From the NCBI RefSeq assembly GCF_963259705.1, contig NC_081844.1, forward strand, positions 38,319,341-38,383,340: a stretch of DNA of 64,000 nt, in the 5' to 3' direction. Below are positions 43,291 through 55,420 of the stretch, one piece after another. The translations under genes and the position numbers were made by a program. The DNA is from Myotis daubentonii (taxonomy: Eukaryota; Chordata; Mammalia; Chiroptera; Vespertilionidae). The stretch's first letter is position 1. Each line of letters begins with the position of its first letter. Below the pieces are notes generated by a model. The model saw nothing but the letters and a program-made list of their open reading frames with translations, made no database searches and had not been told where the DNA came from.

Positions 43291-44219
43291 TTCTTTACAT
43301 TGTGTATTGATAGTAAAAATTAGTAAAGGCTTATAGTGAATAAACTTTGACCTTTAGGGTTTGAACTTGTATACTTGATATGTGTAATAGATCTTTGCTC
43401 TCTTCATAAAATGTGTGGAGAATAAAATTGGTCTCAGATTGTTACAGAAATGCAATTATAGAACAGGACAATTTATATTTGATATCAAGTATTGAGGTCT
43501 TTTGTAGCTGTAAAATTTGGTATTGTTTTTAGGTTTATTTTACTGTCTATTTTTAGATTTATTTTACTTCTGTTCATGTATTTTCTTAATAGTTTAAAAA
43601 TACTTAAAGATATTTCCCCAAGTTTAACAATAGCATGTGCAGAAAACTGACGATGACTGCAATGCTAAATTTTCCGAAAGGGAAGTGTAAATATTTCTTC
43701 AAGGACATATAACAGAAAATAAAATCAAGTTCCCATTTATATTTTAACTGCGTACCAGAACATCCTCTTGTACTAAAACAGTAAGTAGAATCTAGTTTGT
43801 TTTTTTTTTTAATCCATGCTTTCTTTCCATATTTCCTAACAATACATAATATTACTTATTCCAGGTTAGGTATAGTGGTGGTTTGTCCTCCTTTCCTGAT
43901 AAGACAATTCATGGTTTGATAATCCACATGCTTGACACATGTTCTATCCCTTCATACCTCCTCCCCGAATTCACCATTCACTAAACTCAGCAATGATAAC
44001 ACTTGATGGGGAAAATAATTTTTCTGTATTGTATTGGAATTTCAGATAGATTTTGAAAGACATACTGTCAAATCTGTCATTACCATATATTAGCTTTCTT
44101 TCCCTTCATTTTTCTATTTTCAATCTTTTTAGTAGGTAATCTGTATTAATACATTTTAAGTTTTTAAATAGAGGTCTAATATAAATTATATAAATGGCAG
44201 ATGTATCTACTGTCATATA
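43291..44219. other. Intergenic, no gene recognised
   Basis: AT-rich DNA without recognisable genes. Confidence 0.4.
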
Positions 44220-45720
44220 TTGAATGATTATAAAATGGTATAAACCTGCAAATAAAATGGAATAACAAGTATATATTAGGAATATAACATTCTTTAATAA
44301 ACAGATCTAAAAAGAAAACAATGACTTTTATACAACACCACTCAGTCATATATTAAATGTACAAAATCTATTAAAGGTGGATAAACCTCCCAATATTTAG
44401 AGACAAACAACATACTTCTAAATAACACCATGAATCAAAGAAGAATTCACAGGGTTATCAGAAGGTTTTGATCTGCGAAAAATAAAAAAATAAAAGACAG
44501 CATACAAGTTTCATGGAATTCACCTAAAGCAGTGCTCAGTGGAAAATCGATTGTGCCAGGAATGCATAGAGAGAAAAGCAAGGTAAACACAGAATAATTT
44601 GAAAGAATAATATAATAAAGATGTAAGCATAAATCAGTGAAACAGAAGACATGAAAAAATGGGCAAAATAAACTATGGAGTGTAGATTTGAAGAAACTGA
44701 AATATCACACATCATTTGTGGGCATGCAATGTGTTACAGACACTTTGAGAAACAGTGTGATAATCACTTTAAAAGTTACACATAAACTTGCAAATGACCT
44801 AAGAGAAGTAAGAACATGTGTCTGCACAAAGATATATACTTGAAATTACACAAGCTAGCCCAAACCTGGAAACAATGTACTGTTTGTGAACTGGCACAGA
44901 GATATTGAACAAACGAAAAAAGAGTCCAGGGGTTTTGATAAAGAAATAAATGATAAAGATTTATTCAAGGGTTTGGGGGTTCTGAAGTAAAAAACACAGC
45001 TATGCAACATCCAGAGTGTTCCAACGGAGAAGGAAAACACGAAGAGTTCTTATAGTGAAAGTTCATTCTTCAGAAGCATCCAGTCCCACATTCTGAGCCT
45101 TTAGATGAGCAGCAGTCTGAACAATGGAGGTCAGGTTGTCTGGATAATGGAACATTGTTTCCTTAGTCCTCCAGCAGGTAATCAGAGGGTTAACTGGAGG
45201 TTAATTGACACAGAACTGGAAAGTTCAAAAGTTTAAGATCCCAGGCTAGTTGAAACAAGAACTAAACAAGGTTCCCTCATGCTTCAACCTACTTGATTTT
45301 AGTAATTTAGCAGCATGACTGCAGTGACTCTTTTTTATTTCCTCACTCTATTAACCAAAATATGGTCCATACATACAATGGAATATGATGCACAAGTAAA
45401 AAATGAGTTGACTACTAATACCTAAAACAATATGGACCTGGAAGACATTATTCTAAAGGAAGAAGCCAGGAACAAATGACTATGTAATGTGCTTCCATAA
45501 AAATGAAATGATAAGCAAAGGCGAATTATTAGTCAGTGACTCCTAGGGTGGGAGGTCACTGTAGAATACACTTGACATGGGTGTGGGAGAACTTTTCAGA
45601 TGATGGGACTATTCTAAAACTGGCTCATCGTCATGATTGCACAACTCCATAAGTTTACTAAAAATAACAAAATATACTGACAGTGAGGGAATTGTATGGT
45701 AAGTAAATTGTATTCGAGAA
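44220..45720 (+). mobile_element. Old LINE-1 ORF2 end and 3' UTR, split
   Basis: Plus-strand decayed L1: 'agcagtgctcagtggaaaat', 'gaaactgaaatatcacacatc', 'caagctagcccaaacctgga' (to about 44880), then 'tatggtccatacatacaatggaatatgatgcac' (45361) and 'gggactattctaaaactgg'. A roughly 460-bp insertion separates the parts. Confidence 0.7.
44885..45348 (-). mobile_element. LTR-like insertion within the old L1
   Basis: The reverse strand begins TGAGGAAATAAAAAAGAGTC and contains a poly(A)-type signal AATAAATCTTTATCA at about 44946-44960. It sits where the L1 text is interrupted. LTR class unknown; target duplications not resolved. Confidence 0.4.
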
Positions 45721-45789
45721 AAAGTTAAAGAGAGAAGTTTGAGGGAAAACGGAGGCAGAGACTGGAGTGAGGCAGCCACGCACTGGGCC

Positions 45790-45960
45790 CCTGGAGATGA
45801 GCTGGAGGAGGCAAGGAATGACCGTCCCCAGGCCTCCAGTGGACCACACCCTGCCGGCATCCTGACTTTGGACTCTGGCCTGCAGACTGTGAGAGAATCA
45901 ATGTGTGTCCTTGTAAGCCTGCAGTTTGTGGTCCTTTGTTATGCTGACGTGGGACTGGAC
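45790..45960 (+). mobile_element. MLT1-type MaLR LTR 3' part
   Basis: 'gactttggactctggcctgcagactgtgagagaatcaatgtg' followed by 'gcagtttgtggtcctttgttatg' is the conserved 3' portion of MLT1/MST LTRs. Confidence 0.75.
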
Positions 45961-46538
45961 AGGGTCAAAGAAGGGTTGAGGCTGGAGGGCTGACTACTCG
46001 GCTCACCACCCCACTGAGCTCACAGAATGGTAGCCCGTTGCCCAGCTGCCCTCACTAATTTTGCATTTTGCTTGAAAGCTTTCCGGCTGGTGCTTCCAGC
46101 TGTGTCTGTGGGTTAGAAGGTGACTAGACAATTTGGTCCAAAGGGGCAAAGGACAACAGAGGGTGCCCTCCAGGCTGGCCGGTCCAGCAGCCCTGCCTCC
46201 CCAAGAGGCTCCAGCCGTACCTAATGCTTAAACCAGCCTCCCGGGCCTCTCCCCACTTCTCACTGCAGTGGGACCCGGAGGGCAGGCTGTGTCCCAGCCT
46301 GGGGCCGATAGTGGCTTCTTGACAGGGCTGACCCCTCTTTGCATTCAGCCTTGCCACTGGCCCACGCCTTTAGCCAGTTTCACCCGTAGTTGCCTCCCCT
46401 TTTCCTCCGAGTGGCAGGAGGAGCCATTGCATAGCTCCTTTCATGCAATGGGGTGGCACAGAGCCCCATCTACCCAGAGACCTGGGAAGGGTCTTAGGCT
46501 CTGTCCCTCTTTGACCCGTCAGAAGCCCTCCTTTTATA
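45961..46538. other. Intergenic, GC-rich, no gene recognised
   Basis: Short frames on both strands (for example 46268-46627) lack motifs. The last part of that frame runs into the mariner element, so it is spurious. Confidence 0.45.
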
Positions 46539-46540
46539 TA

Positions 46541-46893
46541 GGGTGTCCCAAAATTCACGCAAGAAGTAATTTTGATGGAAAACACAGGTTTATAATTAAT
46601 AATTGTAAATTTTTTATTGATTCGTAAAGGGTTATGTATGGAATAGGACATCGGGTAAATGGCCTCCACGGCTTTGCTGGCACATATGCAAAGCCGTGGT
46701 CTTCATTGATATTCATTGTCCCTGCTCCTGGGCCATAATTGGTACTTGGTGATGCTTATCAAATTGAAGGGATTGAAATCAAAGGGCAACAGATATTAGA
46801 ATCCGATTCAATAAACCAAGTAAAATTAGGCTTTTATTTGTTGTTGTTAATGCTCTAGCAAAATTCAAATCTTGCTTGAATTTTGGGACACCC
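46541..46893 (-). mobile_element. Mariner-family MITE
   Basis: A 353-bp element with TIRs GGGTGTCCCAAAATTCACGC and the complementary end GAATTTTGGGACACCC. It is flanked by TA at 46539-46540 and 46894-46895. Minus-strand ends match both ends of the element at 2513-3061, so it is a shorter deletion derivative of the same family. It contains a perfect 12-bp inverted repeat, CCACGGCTTTGC, at 46666-46677 and its complement at 46688-46699. Confidence 0.92.
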
Positions 46894-46895
46894 TA

Positions 46896-47205
46896 TACCT
46901 GTCCCTCACACTTTCGCTGACACTTAGACCTTAATGTGTTTCCTTTTTAAATCAAGTCTTTTACTTGGGCAGGGTGAGAAGGAAGAAGAGATTAGTGGTT
47001 AAACTTAAAAAAAAAATTATTTGTAAGTACATTCTAGGGTTTAAATCTCACGTGCGGACAGCTCAAGAGAAGTTAGCAAGTAAAAAGCGATTTTATACAC
47101 TATGAAGCCGTTTTTAAAATACTCTTTCGAATATTAACAGAAATGTTTCATTAATTCCACATCCAGCATGGATCACATGGCTTTCATTCTGCACAAGAAC
47201 AAATA
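46896..47205. other. Intergenic, no gene recognised
   Basis: AT-rich DNA, nothing recognised. Confidence 0.4.
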
Positions 47206-47400
47206 AATGAATGAATGAACCTGACGGGCCCTGACATGCCAGACACAGTGCTAACCACTTCACATGGATTACCCCTTAGTTACTTTTCTCCTCGGCCTTG
47301 GGAAGAGCACAGCTACGCCCCATTTTTCAGATGGGGACAGAGCTCTGCCCAAGGCTGCACAGCTGCTGGCAGAGGTAGATCTGTGTGTGACGCTCTTGTG
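47206..47400 (+). repeat. MIR/L2-class ancient repeat
   Basis: 'ccagacacagtgctaaccact', 'cacatggattacccctta', 'ccccatttttcagatgggga' and 'gcccaaggctgcacagct' form the familiar ancient mammalian repeat text. MIR3 versus L2 was not resolved. Confidence 0.65.
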
Positions 47401-47524
47401 CAGTCTCCCAAGTGTGGCTGCAAACTCCCTGGCATCTGGAGGAAGCTGCTTGCTTTCAGGAATTCTTGAAAAGGGAGATTATTATGCTGATCAGCTCTTT
47501 TAGGACCTATCACACAGAGGGAGG

Positions 47525-47650
47525 CACAGCCTAACAGTTCAGCATGTGGGTCTGACCATCAGCTCATCACAGTGGCTGCCTCCGTGACCCTGGGCAAGGT
47601 AACTGTGCCTCAGTTTCCTCATCCATTAAGTGCGTATGAGAAGGCTAACC
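47525..47650 (+). mobile_element. MIR SINE
   Basis: 'gaccctgggcaaggtaactg' followed by 'tgcctcagtttcctcatcca' is the MIR core and 3' half. The 5' half is degraded. Confidence 0.85.
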
Positions 47651-49463
47651 CCCTATTTTGTAAAACTACTGTTTGAAATTCTCTGCTTTTTAGATAGTCC
47701 CTTATTCTGTAAAGTCAACTATGCTATTTTTTAGCAGCCCCTTATTCTGAAAAAGTAAATTTGCTTTCTAGCCTGCTTGAATAATAAGGAAGATAAACTT
47801 ATCTGTCTGACCTTGTAGGCCAGAGACTGCATATGCCCATACTCTCATGCCATGCCAGATGTATTTTTTTAATTGGATAGAACTGTGTGTTTTCAAGGCC
47901 ACAAGCTCCCAGCGAGATAACCACTAAGGACACATAGGGCTGGCTCTGTAATAAAAAGAAAAATTCTGCTTGTTTGCTCTGCTTAGAATTTGAATTCATT
48001 TTTCTCTAAGCCCACCAGTGGATATTAAAGTGTGACTCCAAACTCTCTAAGTGTTGCTTGATTTTTTCCCGGTTTTCTACAAAACATGGAGGTGGGTGGT
48101 TGTTCTGAAGATTAAGTGATGACAGTAACGGGCTTTCTCGGGGAGGGAGGATCACCTAGCAGGAGAAATGAGGAGCTGAGGATGGGGACATGAGTGAAGG
48201 CCTTTTCTCCAAACCCACAGGAGTTCAGAGCAAAGGGGACAGTTTTCCTTCCACTGGGGATGGGGCAGCTGTCACCATGACGGGCTAGTCTAGAGTGTGT
48301 TCCCAGCAGCCTTTTCTGTCCCCATCCCCATCCCTGCCTCCATGGGATGGTGGCCAGCACTCTGTCCAAGCCAGGATTCTGAGAGGTGGCGCTGTCAGGA
48401 GGGTATTCAGAATGCCTGGGGCCCAGCCAAGCCAGGAGGGGGTCACGGTGGGCCTCTGTGAGGCACAGGTCAGCACCCTGCTATTTAAGGTCAGGTGCTC
48501 AGAATGCCCTCTGAGGAAGGAACCTGCAGGGCTTTTTTTCAGTTATAGCAGCTAACAAATGGTTTCCGATGAGCTAAGCACCTCCTGGATTCCTCGTCCC
48601 AAGTGTACCTTTGGCCTGAGCCATGAACTGATTTTGATTAATAGAGAAAAGAGAAGAAAATTATCTGACAGCTGCAGTGCGTCTTTTCTGCCCTGGCACT
48701 GCTGGGAAGTCATAATGGTCATTCGTCTGGTTCTCTCACCTTCCTCAGATGGACAGTCACCCAATTCCAGATAGCAGTGGGCCTGAGCAGCCTTCCAACC
48801 TGCTCTCATTGCAAAAAAAAAAAAAAAAAAAAAAGGAAAAGTTAAATAAAAAAATACTTTAATAAAAATGAGCATTCCAGCAGTTTCTAGAGTACTGCAA
48901 TGGGATCCCCAAGTAGAATTCAGGGTGATAGCTCTCAACTGTTCAGTTTTTAAAGTTTTGGCTCTCAGTCCTGTTTTTCAAGCATGTCCACTTGTTCACA
49001 ATATTAATGCTAATGGGAGAGAAGGTGGGATTCTAAGTTTGCCAACGGCAAGTGCCCCGCTAGTGCTTTTGTTAGTGCTTGGTGGATTTCTGTGGTGAGT
49101 GGCAGGACTGAGTCTATAGCTCCTTGTTAGAAGGAACTTTTGAGAATTGTTGGGAAGGTAAAAAATGTGCCATCTTTGACTTATTATTATGCTGGTCACT
49201 GTTCCAGTGTATCTGAATTAGAGGCTTGATTTTGCACTTAATAAGTCATTTGATTTACATTGATGGGGGAAGTTGGACTGTGCTTCCTTGGGTCATTTAT
49301 ATAGGAAGAAACAGATGGTCTATCAACTTTTGAATGGTTTGAATATGTCAATTTAACATGTATTTTTCACAGCATCAATTTGTTTAATTTCCTGTTGTTA
49401 ATTTAAATGCAAAATGAAATACTTTGAAAATATTACAAAATAAGAGACTCTTAAAAGAACATG
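47651..49463. other. Intergenic, no gene recognised
   Basis: Mixed composition with an A homopolymer at about 48811-48834. Frames up to 128 codons (48552-48938 minus) span low-complexity sequence and show no protein family. Confidence 0.4.
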
Positions 49464-50132
49464 GAGAGAAACCAAGATGGCCGTCATAGGTAAACACCAG
49501 AGAATGCTGCCTTGCACAACCACTTCAAAAATACAACTAAAAGATGGAACGGACATCACCCAGAACCACAGGAAAGCTGATGGAGGGGAAATTCTACAAT
49601 GAGAAGAAAAGAGAAAAGCATACCGAGACTCAGAGGAGGCGCAGTGCGGAAGTTAAATATTAAGGTGCGGAGGTGCGTGTGGAGAGGGCTGGTGGCTGAG
49701 GGCGAGGTTGTCTGTTTCAATCGGGAGGGAGTCTCAGGCTCTGGGCTCCAGTTCCAGGTGAGTCTCTGGGGTCCCAGACTCAAACGGGAGAAGCGGGACT
49801 GTCTGGCATCGGTCGGAACTCGAGGGCAGCTTTCTCTTTGAGGTACTTGCAACAGTTGCTGGGACACTGAGAGGCAGAGCCTCTGGGGATGGGACTGAGA
49901 CCAGCCATAACTGCTCACTTGGCCCACCCTGTTGATCCCCTGGGACCCGCCCTGCCCAAGCCCTGCACAGAGGCATTTGCTGGCTAGCCTCAGGCAAAGG
50001 CTAGATTAGCACCTCCCTAGAAGACAGAAGTTCTCCCACTGCAGACACAGCTGATTCTCACAGCCAGTCGGCCTGGAGGCCAAATCCCCCCCAGTGTTAC
50101 CTACAACAATCAAGGCTTAACTACAACAAGAC
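49464..50132 (+). mobile_element. HAL1 5' region, plus orientation
   Basis: Begins GAGAGAAACCAAGATGGCCG and parallels the 5' region of the HAL1 at 22111-24251 (reverse strand) through 'caatcaaggcttaactac' at about 50108. It ends before ORF1, so it is a 5'-only fragment. Confidence 0.88.
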
Positions 50133-50224
50133 TGCTGTAAAGCAATGCAAGTTGCTGTGGGGCCTTGGGCCAGCTGCAGTTTGTTAAGTAATTTTCAGAT
50201 TACAAAGTGCCAGGCCTTTCATAT

Positions 50225-50722
50225 GCAAAAGCCTCCATGCAGGGATTGGGCAGGGTGGGGCACCAGGGGATCAACAGGGCGGGTGGAGCAAGCAGTATGG
50301 CTGCTCTCAGTCCTGCCCTCAGAGGCCCCGGCAATTGCTTCGAGGGCCTCCGAGAGAAAGTTGCCCTCGAGTTCCGACCAATGCCAGACAGTCCCGTTTG
50401 TCCCGTATGAGTCCGGGTCCCCAGAGACTCACCCGGAACTGGAGCTCAGAGCTTGAGACTCCCTCCTGATTAAAAAAGACAATCGTGTCCTCAGCTGCCA
50501 GCCCTCTCCGCATGCACCTCCGCACCTTTGTATTTTACTTCCGCACTACACCTCCTCTGAGTCTCAGTATGCTTATCTCTTCCCTTCTAGTTGTAGAATT
50601 TCCACTCAGCCAGCCTTCCTGTGGTTCTGGATGATGACTGTTCTGTATTTTAGTTGTATTTTTGAAGTGGTTGTGCGAGGCAGCAATCTCCGGTGTTTAC
50701 CTATGGTGCCATCTTGGTTTTT
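50225..50722 (-). mobile_element. HAL1 5' region, inverted partner
   Basis: Minus-strand HAL1 5' end: plus text runs 'caaaagcctccatgcaggga' to 'ggtgccatcttggttt'. It lies in opposite orientation to 49464-50132, separated by about 92 bp (50133-50224). Its outer 5' end sits at the start of the second segmental duplicate. Confidence 0.88.
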
Positions 50723-50994
50723 CCTACTTCATTCTTAACTAAAATAAGATGAAGGGTTAGTGCAGTCATGCTTGGTCTGGCAGCACCCAGGAAATGCTTT
50801 CAGAAGGCCTTATTTTCAAAACTTATATTTTTACACTGTCTGAACCTTCCCTTACTTTATATCATTTATTTTAAAATTTTGTGTTTAACTATAATATGCA
50901 TATTTTGTGTGCCCTCCAAGAAAAAGCCCTACCTTGAGTTTTAATAGCATGGGTTAGTTTCACCTGTTTGGAGCTTCATGTCAAAGGAATTATC

Positions 50995-52690
50995 CCATAT
51001 GTACTCTAATGTAGCTCATATATTTCACTTAGTATTTTGTAAATTCATTCATGTTCTCACATTATTTGTAGAGCATTTCTACTCATTCCTGTGTGGTACT
51101 CCAGCATGTCAATTTACCTCAAGTTTTTATCCAGGCTATGATTGATGGACACTTGTTGGTCTTTAGTTTGGGGTCATAATGATTAGTATTTTTATGAAGA
51201 TTTTAGCATGTATCATTCTGTACAAATATGGATATATTTCCTTCTGGCCTATAATTCAGATTGTAATTGTTCAGCATATATGATATGCTCAGAAATAGGA
51301 AATAGTTCAAAGCTACTTTTCAATGTTTCTACATATTTTTTTCACCCAATCCCAGTATATTATTGTTTAACTATCCATAACCTGGCTTACATTTGATATG
51401 TGCAATAAAAACATTTTTTTTTTTTAGCAATTCTGGTATATATAAAATGTTCACAATGGCATTTTTAATTTTCACTGCCCCTTTGACCAAAAAATGGCAA
51501 TTATTTCATACTGGAGAACTGGTGCTTGAAATTCGTGCATGGGGGGTGTCCCCTCAGCCCAGGCTGCACCATCCCCCTCGGGGGATGTCCTGGGAATTGG
51601 GCCTAAACTGGCAGTCAGACATCCCTCCCACAATCCTGCACTGCTGGCTTCTAATCACTCACCTGCCTGCCTGCCTGGTCACCCCTAACTGCCCCCCCTG
51701 CCAGCCTGATCACCCCTCATTGCCTCTGTGTGCCAGTCTGATTATCCCTAACTGCCCCCTGCTGCCGGCCAGGTCACCCCCAACTGCCCCCTCCCTGCTC
51801 CTAACTGCCCCTCTGCCTGCCTGGTCACCCCTTACTGCCCCTCTGCTGGCCTGGTTGCCCCCAACTGCCTCCCTCTGCTGACCTGGTCACCCCAACTACC
51901 CCCCCTGCTGGTCTGGTCACCCCCAACTGACCCCTCTGCAGTCCTGGTTGCCCCTCACAGCCCCTCTGCTGGCTTGGTCTCCCTACACAGCCTGCTGTTC
52001 AGTCATTTGGTTGTCCCTCACTAACCCCCCCTGCCGGCCTGCAGGCAGCCATCTTGTGAGGGTGTGAGGGTTAATTTGCATATAACATCTTTATTATATA
52101 GGATATCTACAGACTATTGGATAGTCTCCTTTGTGAGTGACTATATACCTTTGCCAATTTTCTATTTGTCTGCCCTTCTCTGAAATCATAGTATTGAAAA
52201 AAACATATATTCTGTATGTAAATTCTTTTTCATATAAGCAGTTTGCAAGTATATACTTTAAATATCCAAGTGGCTTACATTTTTATTCTTTAATGGTGCT
52301 TTTTGAACTATAGGTACTATTATTTTTAAAGTCGTATTTGGCAAGTAATGTTTTCAATTACAGATTTTTTTCTCCAGTAAATTTGGCCTACTCTATTGTC
52401 ACAAAGTCATATTTCTATTGATAGCTTTATTGACTTACATTTGACAGTAAATCCTAAATCTATCTGAATTTGTTTTAGTGTGGTATGAGGTAGAGATAAA
52501 GAGACATTGTTTCTATGTGGATAACAATTGACCAACACAAGCTATTAAAATGTCCATTTTGCCTCTCTGTTCTATTTCACTGGTCAGTACTGATGGTAAT
52601 ATCTATAGCTTTATCATAGGACTGGATATCTGGTACTGTTTTCATCTTTTAGAAAATGTGAGATTGTAATAAGGCACCAGAAACACCAGA
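50995..52690 (-). mobile_element. Old LINE-1 3'-end fragment (copy 2)
   Basis: Counterpart of 25700-27312. It retains about 75 bp more (agctttatcataggactgga ... near 52606-52680) that copy 1 has lost. Confidence 0.6.
51511..52103 (-). mobile_element. HeliBat Helitron, copy 2 of duplication
   Basis: Same insertion as 26213-26801. The 5' end is better preserved (TCCTATATAATAAAGATG on the minus strand, followed on plus by T). The 3' end is mutated (ctggag for ctagag). The internal minisatellite has a different unit composition from copy 1, including a 'cagcctgctgttcagtcattt' block absent there. Confidence 0.88.
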
Positions 52691-53882
52691 AAAGGTGTTA
52701 TCAAATAGCCACCTGAGTTGAAGGGAAAGGGCTGTTCCCTCCTTGGTTCTCATCATGTTTGTGAGAAAAAATTCAAATGAATGACTGTGGATGGTTACAT
52801 TGTAATAAAGCAAATTTATTAAAGAAATAAAGGCCTGGCTGGTATTGCTAAGCGGTCAGGGCACATGCCTGGGTTGCAGGCTCAATCCCCAGTAGGGACT
52901 GTGCAGGAGTCAGCTGATCAATGATGTTTCCCTCTCATTGATGTTTTTTATTTCTCCCTTCCTCTCTTTAAAAATCAATAAAAACCATTAAAATCATAAG
53001 AAATAAAGGAAGGAAATTCATTAAAGAAATAAAGCAAGCAAATTTATTAAAATAGATCTGGCTTATGAAGTACAGATGAATTTCCCAGCCAATCCAAGAA
53101 GCCCTGCCTGGTAGAGGTTTGCTGTTTATACTTTTCTGTCTACAGGTTTTAAAATTCCTTTGCCAGATATTCTGGTACAGGATATCTCTCAAGGTTTTCC
53201 TTTTATTTCTTCATTTTTAAATTAAATCTTTATTGTTGAAAGTATTACATATGTCCCCTATTGACTCTTTCTGGCCTGCACCCTTCCTTTTATTTTTGTG
53301 GGACTTTCCCAGAATTTATGAGAAACATCTGGCAATTTTATGTTTAACAAGCACAGCTACTGTTGGCTTCTCTGTTTAAACAGTGAGATGAAAACTCCCT
53401 CTTCTCTCCCTCTTCCAAAAGATGGCTGGCTTCTTTGTTTAGTGGGTGAGATAAACTCTCCCTTCTTTCCTTCTCCCTTTATGCCTCCTGCCTTAGCAGT
53501 TCCAGGGTGATTTAAGTTATATGTTCTTTGTTCAGGCAGAAGGTTTAGCCATTTGTTCTCATGAGTCCTTGGTTGGGAAAGATAAGATCTTTCTGCAAAC
53601 TGGCTGCAAGCTGCCCAAACTTTTTGGGCTTGTTTAATTTTCCTGTCTCAATTTCCCTATTCCTCCTGCCCTGGAATTTTCCTAGCTTCTGATGGATACT
53701 AAAGTGTTAAGGTGCACGTACTCTGTTACAAGATGAGTGTGAGTTCCAGAGTAATTGTGTGAGAAGTTAGGTGGACCTTCTCCTTAGTGAGCAATTCTTT
53801 AATTGATGAAAATTAAAAAGAATTAATGTCATTTGAAATTTTTCTAAGGGCATACAACAAATGAAGAAACATTTATCCAAAC
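52691..53882 (-). mobile_element. ERV LTR-like block (copy 2, longer)
   Basis: Counterpart of 27313-27890 plus 53265-53882, which is missing from copy 1. The extra part ('cctgtctcaatttccctattcctcctgcc' near 53642) has LTR-like character. Family and ends not resolved. Confidence 0.4.
52832..52995 (+). mobile_element. Ves SINE shared by both duplicates (copy 2)
   Basis: Same insertion as 27452-27621, with independent point changes ('ggctggtattgctaagcgg'). Confidence 0.85.
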
Positions 53883-55087
53883 AAATGTTCTAAATCTTGC
53901 TAAAAGCTAAAAGAAATTGTGGCATTTGACTTATAACATATCCCTTTTTCCAGGTAGTCTGTGTTACTTTCTGTATTCTGGACAGCTATGGCCAATACAC
54001 GTGGGTTCATTCAACTCTAAGATCCCAGTGTAGTGCTGTGGTTTCACTCAAGTAAAGATAGACCTCATACTTACCTACTTACCTACTTCTCATATGACTT
54101 CTGCTATGGAAATTATAGATTATGTAGGCAGGGACAAATTTATGCATCTCACTGTTACTCAAAGGGTGAAAGTTATGCCTTGGGCACAGTAGGCATAGAA
54201 TACTGAGTCTCCAATTTTGTTTGACCCAATTTAATGTTGAGCCACTGTTTTCTGCCAGGAGGGGCAGGTTAAGATAACCATGGTCTACTATCTTCTTCTT
54301 ACGTCAGCTGGTGGAGTGGTGATGTCACTCTGACAGATACGTGTTCTGTACCTACAGCTTCTATGTGGTGGCACAGATGTTCTGCCAGGAAACAGGTCGT
54401 GGGAAGAGCTCTTCCTGAGGAGACTGGCTTTCTTTGGTACACAGAATAGAAAAGTTCATGAATAAGGGTATTGTTGAAAACATAGAGATTTTGGTGCTAA
54501 GCATTTAGGAGAAGGCTGTCAACTCCATGAACCTAACAGCGACAAGCAAAATGGAAGACCACCAGAAGTTAAACAAAGAGACCAGATGAAGAGACAGCCA
54601 ACAAAATCCCCCCTGGATCCCTCTCATCACTGTGTATCCAAAAGGCTGTGCACGGGTGCTAAGGTGCCTGTACTCAGTAGCAACCAGACTTAAAACTTCC
54701 CCAGGCCCCAATAAAAATTCACTCACAAAGGTTAGAAACCTCACTGGCTCAAGGGGAATAAACATGTTTTCTGACCAATACTAGGTGTACAGAAAGCCAC
54801 TTTGAATTTCAAGAAAGACATAACATTTAAAACAAACAAATAAATAAACACACAAATAAGGAGGAGATGGAAAATTTTGAGCTGAAAAGTAAAATAAAAT
54901 ATTTAGTAGAAGAGATTAGCATAGGATTTCAGCAGATAGAAGGAAGAATTAGAATTTTGAAGATAGATTATTAAGGTTCTCAAAAGCTGAAGAAAAGAAA
55001 CAACAAAATAAAATTGTCTATGCTGATGAGAATTAAGTGATGCACTTTGAAGAAATGGGTTGATATCTTTCCTACCTTGAAAAACAA

Positions 55088-55311
55088 TATTTTTTTTATT
55101 GATTTTAGAGAGGAAGGAAGAGGGAGAGAGAGTTAGAAACATCAATGATGAGAGAGAATCACTGATTGGCTGCCTCCTGCACCCTCCCCTCCCCCCCACC
55201 CCACTGGGGATCGAGCCCACAACCCGGGCATGTGCCCTTGACCCGAATAGAACCTGGGACCCTTCAGTCTGTAGGCCGACGCTATATCCATCGAGCCAAA
55301 CCAGCTAGGGC
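55088..55311 (-). mobile_element. Ves SINE only in copy 2 (first)
   Basis: Full minus-strand Ves ('tattgattttagagaggaag' ... 'acccgaatagaacctggga' ... 'cgagccaaaccagctaggg') between 'ttgaaaaacaat' and 'gaaaaatttttt'. Copy 1 shows the uninterrupted site at about 29096-29110. Confidence 0.92.
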
Positions 55312-55420
55312 GAAAAATTTTTTAAATAAACAGCTTTTGCAGTCACTTCTCACTTTTCATTCTCTCTAGGTCTCCAATATTAGAGATATTAAAGCTTTTG
55401 ATATTTTCCGTATATTTCTT

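Noticed and set aside
46268..46627. 119-codon plus ORF
   Set aside because: It runs from GC-rich intergenic DNA into the mariner MITE terminal repeat; no motif.
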